Part shown: in pieces, positions 46,223-54,595 of the stretch
Numbering within the stretch: position 1 is the stretch's first letter
How the letters are laid out: every line of letters starts with the position of its first letter
Source: Muricomes intestini
GTDB lineage: Bacteria; Bacillota; Clostridia; Lachnospirales; Lachnospiraceae
Length of the DNA: 64,000 nt
NCBI RefSeq assembly: GCF_004346165.1
Contig: NZ_SLZZ01000010.1
Coordinates: 62,001 to 126,000, forward strand
Direction of reading: 5' to 3'
Notes under the pieces: generated by a model
Told to the model about the DNA's origin: nothing
Databases searched by the model: none
Seen by the model: only the letters and a program-made list of their open reading frames with translations
Position numbers and translations under genes: made by a program

Positions 46223-46242
46223 GCCGCTAAATTATTGTTTAT
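46219..46242 (-). repeat. hsdS inversion site 4 (minus orientation)
   Basis: Perfect 24-base inverted copy of site 1, overlapping the stop codon of the full-length hsdS. Inversion with site 3 would detach the second recognition domain and leave an INNNL-AA-stop end. Confidence 0.85.
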
Positions 46243-46261
46243 AAGGATAGGAGGGTTAGAA

Positions 46262-47053
46262 GTGAATAGGTTTGATAATGAAGATAAGATAATATCTCAA
46301 TTTCAGGAAGTCAACGACAATGAGGTTATGTTTGCAACTCAGTCTGAGACGATTGAAGCTGTTTATTTCTCAATTCATACAGAAACCTTATGGAAAAACT
46401 GGATAAATAGTTCCGGCAAGTCTGACCCGCCGCCTGATTACTATTCGCCAAAAGACGAGCTGATGATGGATGTTATGCGAGTTGACGACCACGCTTTTGT
46501 AGATGAAAAGGGAAAAATTCAAAATCCGACAAACGCCGGAGAAAGCAAGCTTTATAAAGAACTTAAAGAAAGCAGCATACAAGAAATCTACCCTAATGCA
46601 GAACTTATAGTTAATGCCAAAACACTTTTGCCGTCAGAGCAAGACCATAACTATTTGTTCTACAAGTCAAACTTTGAACGAATAGTTTCCGAACATATAA
46701 AAAAGCTTCCGCTTTACCAAAGCAACCACGACGGTTACAAAACCGTTTTGTTCGTTATGGATGAGTCCTCTGCGTATCTTCAATGTGAAAGCAATAAGCC
46801 GAATATGGATGAAGTACACGAAGGCGAAATGATAGCAGGAAAACCACACTTGTTCTTTTGGGATGAAAACTTCGTAAATGTCTTTTTACATAGCGGTATT
46901 GATTATTTGATTTGGTATGCACCATATAAACTGCTCAGAACTTCACAAGGGATTTTTGAACTTCCTAAGGTTGTGATGTTTGACTGTAAAACCGGAAACT
47001 ACGATAATTTAATCAAGTATAACGAAGAAAGAATATGCAGCTCCGAGCTGTAA
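46262..47053 (+). CDS. Unrecognised protein in the type I restriction operon
   Basis: 263 residues, acidic, no membrane segment; GTG start after GGAGGG. Visible blocks: SIHTETLWKNWINSSGKSDPPPDYYSPK, IVSEHIKKLPLYQSNHDGYKTVLFVMDESSAYLQ and VVMFDCKTGNYDNLIKY. The VLFVMDES and HLFFWDENF strands suggest an alpha/beta fold, but no nuclease or ATPase motif is clear. It lies between hsdS and hsdR with 10-40 base gaps, so it is expressed with the restriction subunits. It could modulate HsdR or be an added effector (inference). Confidence 0.7.
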   Translation: MNRFDNEDKIISQFQEVNDNEVMFATQSETIEAVYFSIHTETLWKNWINSSGKSDPPPDYYSPKDELMMDVMRVDDHAFVDEKGKIQNPTNAGESKLYKELKESSIQEIYPNAELIVNAKTLLPSEQDHNYLFYKSNFERIVSEHIKKLPLYQSNHDGYKTVLFVMDESSAYLQCESNKPNMDEVHEGEMIAGKPHLFFWDENFVNVFLHSGIDYLIWYAPYKLLRTSQGIFELPKVVMFDCKTGNYDNLIKYNEERICSSEL

Positions 47054-47069
47054 AAAAGGAGAAATGAAA

Positions 47070-50000
47070 ATGCCGGGATTATATACCGAAGCCGATTATG
47101 AAAATTCAGTAATCGAGCTGTTCAGAAATGATTTGGGATACGAGTACGCATACGGTCCCGATATTGAAAGAGACTTTTACAGTCCGTTATATGAGGAAGT
47201 TCTGCTTGACTCTCTGTACCGTTTGAACAGAGAGTTACCCGATGACGCCATTTCCGACGCACTATTCAAGCTGAAGAACTTTGAAAACGGAGAACTTGTA
47301 CAGAAAAACGCCGTGTTTATGGACTATCTGCAAAACGGTATCCCGGTTAGATATTTTGTTGACGGTGAGGAGCGTTCCTCTATCGTCTATCTTGTTGACT
47401 ATAAAAATCCCGACAATAACTCCTTTATCGTTGCTAACCAATGGACTTTTATTGAGAACAGCAATAAACGCCCCGATGTAATTCTCTTTTTGAACGGCTT
47501 GCCGGTTGTGTTGGTTGAGCTGAAATCTCCGTCTCGTGAAGAAACGGACGCTTCCGAAGCGTACAGGCAGCTCCGTAACTATATGATTGAGATTCCGTCA
47601 ATGTTCATTTACAACGCAATTTGTGTAATGAGCGACCAGTTGACCTCCAAAGCGGGTACGATCACCTCCGGTGAAGACCGCTTTATGGAGTGGAAAACAA
47701 AAGACGGCGACTACGAAAACACGCAATATGCACAGTTTGATACTTTCTTTGAGGGTATGTTCCAAAAAGAAAGACTGCTTGATATAATCAAAAACTTTAT
47801 TTGCTTTTCTAACGAGGGTATCAATTCGTTTAAGATACTTGCAGGGTATCATCAATACTTTGCGGTCAGAAAAGCGATTGAATCCACAAAACACGCTACC
47901 GTTACCGACGGTAAGGGCGGCGTATTTTGGCATACCCAAGGCAGCGGAAAGTCGCTGTCTATGGTGTTTTATGCTCATTTGTTGCAAGAAGCGTTAGACA
48001 GCCCGACGATTGTTGTTATTACAGACAGAAACGACCTTGACGACCAGCTTTATGGTCAGTTTGCAAAGTGCAAAGACTTTTTAAGGCAAGAGCCGGTACA
48101 CGCTACTTGCAGAAAGCTGACAGAAACTTCGGGTAAAAATGATGTCGGATTAAAGGACTGGTTGGATGGCAGACAGGCAAACGGCATTATTTTTACCACT
48201 ATGCAAAAGTTCGAGGAGTCTTACGAAGCGTTATCCGAACGCCGCAACATTGTGGTTATGGCAGACGAAGCACACCGTGGACAATATGGACTGACCGAAA
48301 CCGTGGACGCTAAAACCGGTAAGGTTAAAATCGGTACGGCTCGTGTTATCCGCAACACCTTGCCTAACGCTACATATATCGGCTTTACAGGCACACCTAT
48401 TTCTTCAAAAGACCGCAGCACCCGTGAGGTATTTGGTGACTATATCGATATTTACGATATGACGCAGGCGGTCGAGGACGGAGCGACACGCCCTGTCTAT
48501 TACGAAAGCCGTGTAATTAAGCTCAATCTCGATGAAGCAACGCTACGGATGATTGATACCGAGTATGATATTATGTCCGCCAACGCAGACGAAGAAGTTA
48601 TCGAAAAGAGCAAGCGTGAACTCGGTCAGATGGAAGCAATACTTGGCAACGATAACACCATCAATTCGCTTGTAAGCGATATACTCGACCACTACGAGAA
48701 CAACAGAGAAAACCTGCTGACAGGTAAAGCAATGATTGTTGCTTACTCTCGTCCTATCGCTATGAAAATTTATAAGCGTATTTTAGAGCTGCGCCCTGCT
48801 TGGACAGAAAAAGTGGCGGTTGTAATGACTTCCGGCAACAACGACCCGGAAGAATGGCGTGAGATAATCGGTAATAAGCACCACAAGGACGAGATTGCAA
48901 AGAAATTCAAGAACAACAACAGTCTGCTTAAAATCGCAATCGTTGTAGATATGTGGCTCACAGGCTTTGATGTGCCGTCCCTTGCCACTATGTATGTTTA
49001 TAAGCCTATGTCGGGACATAATCTAATGCAGGCTATTGCCCGTGTAAACCGTGTATTCCGTGACAAAGAGGGCGGTCTTGTTGTTGACTATGTCGGCATT
49101 GCAACAGCACTCAAAAAAGCAATGAACGACTATACCGCCCGTGATAAAAAGAATTATGGCGACACCGATGTTGCAAAGGTTGCTTTCCCGAAATTCCAAG
49201 AAAAGCTGTCCGTCTGCCGTGATAAGTTCCACGGATTTGATTATTCCAAGTTCCAAACCGGCACAGACCTTGAAAGGTCTAAGACTATCAGCGGTGCTGT
49301 CAACTTCATTATGGGCAGAGAAAAAATAGATGATAAGGACTCGTTTGTAAAAGAAGCACTTATGCTTCATCAAGCATTGTCCCTCTGTTCATCTATGGTT
49401 GATGAAAGCGACCGTATAGAAGCAGCGTTCTTTGAGGCAGTTCGTGTACTTGTTTTGAGACTTGCAAACACAGGAGTTGGCAAGAAAATATCCCTACCTG
49501 AAATGAATGCAAGAATTAACGAATTATTAAAACAGAGTATCAAAAGCGACGGAGTAATAAACCTATTCTCAGATGTTAAAGAAGAATTTTCCCTCTTTGA
49601 TCCAAAGTTCCTGCAAGAAGTTGCAAATATGAAAGAGAAAAACCTTGCTGTTGAACTTTTGAAAAAGTTGATTGCAGAGCAAGTTTCTGTTTACCGCAGG
49701 ACGAATGTGGTTAAGTCTGAAAAGTTCAGTGAGATTATGCAGCGTGCGCTCAATGCGTATTTGAACGGTATGCTGACCAATGAAGAAGTCATTGAAGAAA
49801 TGCTGAAACTGGCAAAGCAGATTGCGGCAGCACAAAAAGAGGGAGACCAACTCGGACTTACAGCCGATGAGCTTGCATTCTACGATGCCCTCACAAAGCC
49901 GCAGGCAATCAAGGACTTCTACGAAAACGACGAACTCATTGCCATTACAAAAGAGCTTGCCGATACACTCCGCAGAAACAAGACGATTGACTGGCAAAAG

Positions 50001-50144
50001 CGTGAGTCTGCAAGAGCAAAAATGCGTATGCTCATTAAGAAACTTTTGAAAAAGCATAAGTATCCGCCGGAGGGTATGGACGATGCAGTTCAAACCGTTA
50101 TGACTCAGTGCGAACTTTGGACAGATAATATGATGGAAGCGTAG
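47070..50144 (+). CDS. hsdR: Type I restriction endonuclease/translocase subunit
   Basis: 1024 residues. It cuts unmodified DNA after ATP-driven translocation. The N-terminal PD-(D/E)XK nuclease reads RPDVILFLNGLPVVLVELKSP. The SF2 helicase domains have WHTQGSGKSLSMVFYA (Walker A, about residue 290), VVMADEAHRGQYG (DEAH), IGFTGTPISS, and VVDMWLTGFDVPSLATMYVYKP with QAIARVNRVF. The C-terminal region contacts the methylase. The ATG chosen is 8 bases after AGGAG. All motifs are intact, so the system is probably active. Confidence 0.95.
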   Translation: MPGLYTEADYENSVIELFRNDLGYEYAYGPDIERDFYSPLYEEVLLDSLYRLNRELPDDAISDALFKLKNFENGELVQKNAVFMDYLQNGIPVRYFVDGEERSSIVYLVDYKNPDNNSFIVANQWTFIENSNKRPDVILFLNGLPVVLVELKSPSREETDASEAYRQLRNYMIEIPSMFIYNAICVMSDQLTSKAGTITSGEDRFMEWKTKDGDYENTQYAQFDTFFEGMFQKERLLDIIKNFICFSNEGINSFKILAGYHQYFAVRKAIESTKHATVTDGKGGVFWHTQGSGKSLSMVFYAHLLQEALDSPTIVVITDRNDLDDQLYGQFAKCKDFLRQEPVHATCRKLTETSGKNDVGLKDWLDGRQANGIIFTTMQKFEESYEALSERRNIVVMADEAHRGQYGLTETVDAKTGKVKIGTARVIRNTLPNATYIGFTGTPISSKDRSTREVFGDYIDIYDMTQAVEDGATRPVYYESRVIKLNLDEATLRMIDTEYDIMSANADEEVIEKSKRELGQMEAILGNDNTINSLVSDILDHYENNRENLLTGKAMIVAYSRPIAMKIYKRILELRPAWTEKVAVVMTSGNNDPEEWREIIGNKHHKDEIAKKFKNNNSLLKIAIVVDMWLTGFDVPSLATMYVYKPMSGHNLMQAIARVNRVFRDKEGGLVVDYVGIATALKKAMNDYTARDKKNYGDTDVAKVAFPKFQEKLSVCRDKFHGFDYSKFQTGTDLERSKTISGAVNFIMGREKIDDKDSFVKEALMLHQALSLCSSMVDESDRIEAAFFEAVRVLVLRLANTGVGKKISLPEMNARINELLKQSIKSDGVINLFSDVKEEFSLFDPKFLQEVANMKEKNLAVELLKKLIAEQVSVYRRTNVVKSEKFSEIMQRALNAYLNGMLTNEEVIEEMLKLAKQIAAAQKEGDQLGLTADELAFYDALTKPQAIKDFYENDELIAITKELADTLRRNKTIDWQKRESARAKMRMLIKKLLKKHKYPPEGMDDAVQTVMTQCELWTDNMMEA

Positions 50145-50161
50145 GTTGATGGAGAATGAAT

Positions 50162-52291
50162 ATGGACAAGAGATTTCAATGGACAGAATTTTATATGGAG
50201 TTGGCTTCTGCCCTACTTTCTTACAAAAACAATAGAAGTGACTTGATTGCTAAACTCAAAACTATCTTTGCCGATGCCGGAATGAATTTTCCGTTTAAGG
50301 AAAGAGGAAAAGAAGTATATGAGGACATCTGCCCGTTTACCGTTTTCGGCTCGTTTAATAAGGGCATAACAAATGCAAATCGTATTGCTTTGTTGGAACA
50401 ATTCGCAAAGCAATTTTCGATTAAGGCTGCTGTGCCGACAGAGTTTGACGGTATTCCGGTAGTAATGAATTTAAGTGCGTGGTTCTTTGCGTATAAAGAA
50501 AATCGTGGAGAACACGACATAGATAACCTTTGGGATTTGCTTGAAAAAGCAATAGCATATTCCGATGAAGCCTCCACAGATAATAAAAATGCTTTCATTG
50601 CTGCCTATGACACAGTTACAAAGCAGAAAATGATTAAGTGGAATATTACGATGGGACTTTATTGGGCAAGACCATATACATTCATCAATTTGGACTCTAC
50701 CAACGGAGCCTTTATTACGGATGTGGACAATATGCCCCATTATTTCACGACCATATTCTCTGATATAAATAAAGGATTACCCGACGGAAGAAACTATTTG
50801 TTTATGTGCGAGCAGGCAAAGAACGCTCTTAATCAGAAAGAATATGAGTATCACAGTTTCCCTGAACTGTCTTATTATGCTTGGAAAAGCAACAAATCGG
50901 GCAAAACAGAAGAAACCACAACAACCACAGTTGATTCAAATATAAAAGAAACGAATTATTGGATTTACTCTCCCGGTGACAACGCTTCAATGTGGGACGA
51001 GTTCTATAAATCCGGCATAATGGGTATCGGTTGGGACGATGTTACAGACCTTAAAGGATTTTCTTCAAAAGAGGAAATCAAAGAGTATATGAAAAAGGTT
51101 TACGACCCAAGTTACTCCTACAAAAACAACGCTCATTGCCTTTGGCAGTTTGCAAATGAAATTAAAGTCGGCGATGTGATTTTCGTCAAAAAAGGAATGC
51201 ATAAAATCATCGGAAAAGGCATTGTAACTTCCGATTATATCTATGATACCTCAAGAAGCACATACAAGCACATTAGAAAAGTTGACTGGCAAAACAAGGG
51301 CGAATGGGAACATCCCGGTCAGGCAGTTATGAAAACGCTCACCAACATATCGGCTTATCCCGATTATGTTCAAAAGCTGCTTGCTCTGTTTGCGGAAGAT
51401 ACTTCTGAGGAAGTATCGGAACAAAAGGAAATCAAGTATCCGTTGTATTCAAAAGATGATTTCCTGAATGAAGTCTATATGGATGAGGATACATATAACA
51501 CGCTTACGGAATTGCTTGAAGCAAAATACAATGTTATTCTGCAAGGCGCACCCGGCGTAGGTAAGACTTTTGCAGCAAAGAGGCTTGCTTACTCTATTAT
51601 GGGACAGAAAGACACCAGCCGTGTAGCAATGGTACAGTTTCATCAAAGCTACTCTTACGAAGATTTCATTCAAGGATACAGACCGTCAAAAGACGGCTTT
51701 GAACTTGAAAACGGGACATTCTATAAGTTTTGCAAAGAAGCGGAAGAAGATAATGAACGCCCCTATTTCTTTATTATTGATGAAATCAACCGTGGTAATT
51801 TGAGCAAAATTCTCGGTGAACTTATGATGTTAATCGAGAAAGATAAACGTGGCGAAAAAATCAAACTGCTTTATTCTAATGAATGGTTTACTGTACCTCA
51901 GAATGTCAGAATTATAGGTATGATGAACACCGCTGACAGAAGCCTTGCATTAATGGATTATGCGTTGAGAAGAAGATTTGCTTTCTTTGATTTCGCACCA
52001 GCGTTTCCTTCGGAAGGCTTCAAGAACTATTTGGCGGAAAAGAATTCTCCAAAATTAGAAAGCCTAATAACTGCTGTCGAGTCATTGAATAACACTATTT
52101 CTGCTGATGAGTCATTGGGAGATGGTTTCAGAATCGGTCACAGCTATTTCTGTACCGATGGAGAAATTACTGATGAATGGCTCAAATCCGTTGTGGAATA
52201 TGAAGTAATACCGCTTATCAAAGAATATTGGTTTGACGAGCCGACAAAAGTTAGAGATTGGTCTGCTACTTTAAGGAGTGCAATTAAATGA
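50162..52291 (+). CDS. mcrB: McrB-type AAA+ restriction GTPase with EVE-like domain
   Basis: 709 residues. The motor subunit of a modification-dependent McrBC restriction enzyme. The N-terminal part (about 1-255) is an unassigned domain. Residues of about 265-400 look like an EVE/PUA-type modified-base reader (NYWIYSPGDNASMWDEFY, GIGWDDVTDL, KVGDVIFVKKGMHKIIGKG). The AAA+ module has LQGAPGVGKTFAAKRLA, FIIDEINRGNLSKILGELMML and GMMNTADRSLALMDYALRRRF, the McrB signature. It follows hsdR by 17 bases and overlaps mcrC by 4, so both systems may be one transcript. Confidence 0.92.
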   Translation: MDKRFQWTEFYMELASALLSYKNNRSDLIAKLKTIFADAGMNFPFKERGKEVYEDICPFTVFGSFNKGITNANRIALLEQFAKQFSIKAAVPTEFDGIPVVMNLSAWFFAYKENRGEHDIDNLWDLLEKAIAYSDEASTDNKNAFIAAYDTVTKQKMIKWNITMGLYWARPYTFINLDSTNGAFITDVDNMPHYFTTIFSDINKGLPDGRNYLFMCEQAKNALNQKEYEYHSFPELSYYAWKSNKSGKTEETTTTTVDSNIKETNYWIYSPGDNASMWDEFYKSGIMGIGWDDVTDLKGFSSKEEIKEYMKKVYDPSYSYKNNAHCLWQFANEIKVGDVIFVKKGMHKIIGKGIVTSDYIYDTSRSTYKHIRKVDWQNKGEWEHPGQAVMKTLTNISAYPDYVQKLLALFAEDTSEEVSEQKEIKYPLYSKDDFLNEVYMDEDTYNTLTELLEAKYNVILQGAPGVGKTFAAKRLAYSIMGQKDTSRVAMVQFHQSYSYEDFIQGYRPSKDGFELENGTFYKFCKEAEEDNERPYFFIIDEINRGNLSKILGELMMLIEKDKRGEKIKLLYSNEWFTVPQNVRIIGMMNTADRSLALMDYALRRRFAFFDFAPAFPSEGFKNYLAEKNSPKLESLITAVESLNNTISADESLGDGFRIGHSYFCTDGEITDEWLKSVVEYEVIPLIKEYWFDEPTKVRDWSATLRSAIK

Positions 52292-53316
52292 TTCGCATAC
52301 AGAACATATACTATATGCTTTCCTATGCGTTTCAGGTTCTCAACGAAGATGGCTATAAGCAGGTTGCTACCGAAGAATTTGAAAATGCAGCCGAACTATG
52401 TGCTGCCATATTGATAAAAGGTGTTTCTTCTCAGCTAAAACGAGGATTGGGCAAAGAGTATATTGTTCAAACGGAGGAATTATCTTCATTAAGGGGTAAA
52501 ATTGATATTTCTGCTTCGGTAAAAGAGCAAACTATGCTGAGAAAACGCCTTGTCTGCAACTATGATGAGTTTTCGGTCAATTCATATATGAATAGAATTA
52601 TCCGAACAACAATGGACACGCTCGTAAGAAGCAATATCAGCAAGGATAGAAAAAAGCAACTTCGTAAACTCCTCATTTATTTTGCAGAAGTCGAACCTTT
52701 GAATCGTGAGAGCATAAATTGGAAGCTTCAATTTAATAAGAATAATCAAACCTATCAGATGTTGATTTCGATTTGTTATCTGATACTCAAAGGCTTGCTT
52801 CAAACAACTTCTGACGGAAGCACAAAGTTAATGGACTTCCTTGATGAGCAGCGTATGTGCAGGCTTTATGAGAAGTTCATTCTTGAATACTACCGTAAGG
52901 AACACCCTGAAATTCGGGCGTCAGCGTCTCAAATTCCTTGGGATACTGACGATGATTACAGAGAAATGCTCCCTGTTATGCAAAGCGATATTATGCTTAA
53001 AAGCGGAGATAAAACTTTGGTAATTGATGCAAAATACTATGCTCATACCACGCAAAGTCAGTACAATACAAATACGCTACATTCTGGAAATTTGTATCAG
53101 ATATTTACTTATGTGAAAAATCTTGATACAAGCAACTCCGGTAATGTTGCTGGAATGTTATTATATGCCAAAACGGATGAGATTGTGTTGCCAAATAATG
53201 ATTATAAAATGGGTGGAAATCAAATATCAGTAAAAACACTGGATTTGGACTGTGAATTTGCAGAAATAAAGAGGCAGTTAGATGATATAGTACAAAGATA
53301 TTTTGACTGTTCCTAA
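52288..53316 (+). CDS. mcrC: McrC-type nuclease subunit
   Basis: 342 residues. Partner of McrB that cleaves DNA. The N-terminal region (IRIQNIYYMLSYAFQVL, VQTEELSSLRGKIDIS) is typical of McrC/LlaJI-type proteins. The PD-(D/E)XK nuclease core is seen as PVMQSDIMLKSGDKTLVIDAKYY, with a following NLYQIFTYVKN helix. The start shares four bases with the mcrB stop (ATGA). Together with the EVE domain in McrB, the target is probably DNA with modified cytosine, though this cannot be read from sequence. Confidence 0.93.
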   Translation: MIRIQNIYYMLSYAFQVLNEDGYKQVATEEFENAAELCAAILIKGVSSQLKRGLGKEYIVQTEELSSLRGKIDISASVKEQTMLRKRLVCNYDEFSVNSYMNRIIRTTMDTLVRSNISKDRKKQLRKLLIYFAEVEPLNRESINWKLQFNKNNQTYQMLISICYLILKGLLQTTSDGSTKLMDFLDEQRMCRLYEKFILEYYRKEHPEIRASASQIPWDTDDDYREMLPVMQSDIMLKSGDKTLVIDAKYYAHTTQSQYNTNTLHSGNLYQIFTYVKNLDTSNSGNVAGMLLYAKTDEIVLPNNDYKMGGNQISVKTLDLDCEFAEIKRQLDDIVQRYFDCS

Positions 53317-53346
53317 TTATGGGCAGGATATTCGCAAAATTTACAA

Positions 53347-53375
53347 GGTCTGTTATGAAACTAAAATAACAGACC
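53347..53375. promoter_or_regulatory. Hairpin between mcrC and the next gene
   Basis: GGTCTGTTAT and ATAACAGACC form a perfect 10-base stem with a 9-base loop, 16 bases before the next start codon. No T-run follows. It may be an operator, an mRNA-stabilising hairpin, or a weak stop between the two genes. Confidence 0.5.
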
Positions 53376-53391
53376 GAAAAGAGGTATGAAT

Positions 53392-54561
53392 ATGGGCGAG
53401 ATTGTAAAAATGGATAATGGGAAAGACAATGAGATAATGGCAATGATGAACGATGCATCGTTGTGTCCGCTGTTAGAGGAAACAAAAGTTGGTGTTTCCA
53501 ATTACACAAAATTACCAGTAACAAGATTGACAGCTATGGGAACAGCGTTTCAACCATTGACAACTGCTGTGCAAACCGCAGTAACCGGAGCTGGTGGAAG
53601 TGGATTGTACTATGTTAATACAGCCGGAAAAACAATGTTTCAGATGAAGGAAACGGGCAATTTTATCGGTTCTCTGAAAACCTCAGCAGGTTTGGTTGGC
53701 GGAGGACAGGCTCAGATGATGCCGCTTGCTTTTGACCCAACAATGCTATTTATGGCGGCTGCACTTGCGAATATTGATAAAAAACTGGATTCTATAAAAG
53801 AAATGCAGCAGGAAATGATGGATTTTCTTGTTCAGAAGGAAAAGGCTGAATTAAAAGGAAATCTTACATTTCTGTATGACGTGTTCAATAATTACAAGTA
53901 TAACTGGAATAATGAAATGTATAAGAATAGCAATCATACAATGGTGCTTGCCATAAAAAAAGAAGCAGAAGCAAAGATAGTATTTTACCGTGAACAGATA
54001 ATTGCCAAAGTAAATAAGAAATCTTTGATTCATAGTGACCAGACGGTAAACAAGCAGTTGCAAGCGGTACAAGACCAATTTAAAGATTACCAGCTTGCAT
54101 TATATACACTTGCATTCTCCTCATTCCTAGATGTAATGCTTGTGGGAAATTATGACAAAGAGTATTTGTCCGGTATTTCAGAAAAATTGGATGATTATTC
54201 GATGAAATACAGAGAACTTTATACGCAGTGCTATGAAGAAATATCTGGATATTCTTCTACTTCCATACAATCCTCTTTGCTGAAAGGATTATCAAAGACA
54301 ACGAAAGCAGTCGGCAAGCTTGTAGAGCGGATACCAGTTGTTGGAGATACGCAGGCTGATGAAACGCTCATTGCAGCAGGGGAAAAGCTTGGCGACATAG
54401 GAACAGAAAAAATTCGTAAACAGATGCGGCAGTTGATTGAACGACAGAGTAACTTTGTCCGTCCGTTTATTGATAATATTGATACTGTAAATCGACTAAA
54501 TAATAATCCGGTACAGTTATTAGTAGACAAGGACAATCTTTATATTGCAACGATAGCATAA
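53392..54561 (+). CDS. Unrecognised protein after McrBC (possible defence component)
   Basis: 389 residues; ATG chosen 7 bases after AGAGG. I recognise no family. The N-terminal 110 residues are Gly/Ala/Thr-rich (FQPLTTAVQTAVTGAGGSGLYY, LKTSAGLVGGGQAQ). A hydrophobic helix then runs into a coiled coil (DPTMLFMAAALANIDKKLDSIKEMQQEMMDFL). The rest is helical with a second hydrophobic stretch (YQLALYTLAFSSFLDVML). The order of Gly-rich part, amphipathic helix and coiled coil recalls membrane-acting effectors, but no motif proves this. It directly follows the restriction block and precedes the UmuC-like polymerase. Confidence 0.65.
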   Translation: MGEIVKMDNGKDNEIMAMMNDASLCPLLEETKVGVSNYTKLPVTRLTAMGTAFQPLTTAVQTAVTGAGGSGLYYVNTAGKTMFQMKETGNFIGSLKTSAGLVGGGQAQMMPLAFDPTMLFMAAALANIDKKLDSIKEMQQEMMDFLVQKEKAELKGNLTFLYDVFNNYKYNWNNEMYKNSNHTMVLAIKKEAEAKIVFYREQIIAKVNKKSLIHSDQTVNKQLQAVQDQFKDYQLALYTLAFSSFLDVMLVGNYDKEYLSGISEKLDDYSMKYRELYTQCYEEISGYSSTSIQSSLLKGLSKTTKAVGKLVERIPVVGDTQADETLIAAGEKLGDIGTEKIRKQMRQLIERQSNFVRPFIDNIDTVNRLNNNPVQLLVDKDNLYIATIA

Positions 54562-54595
54562 TTTACTCGAAGAAATATTTAGAAGGGGGCATAGA

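Noticed and set aside
43251-46242. Insertion sequence bounded by 24-base inverted repeats
   Set aside because: The repeats lie inside hsdS coding sequence at the same protein motif, and no transposase is enclosed.
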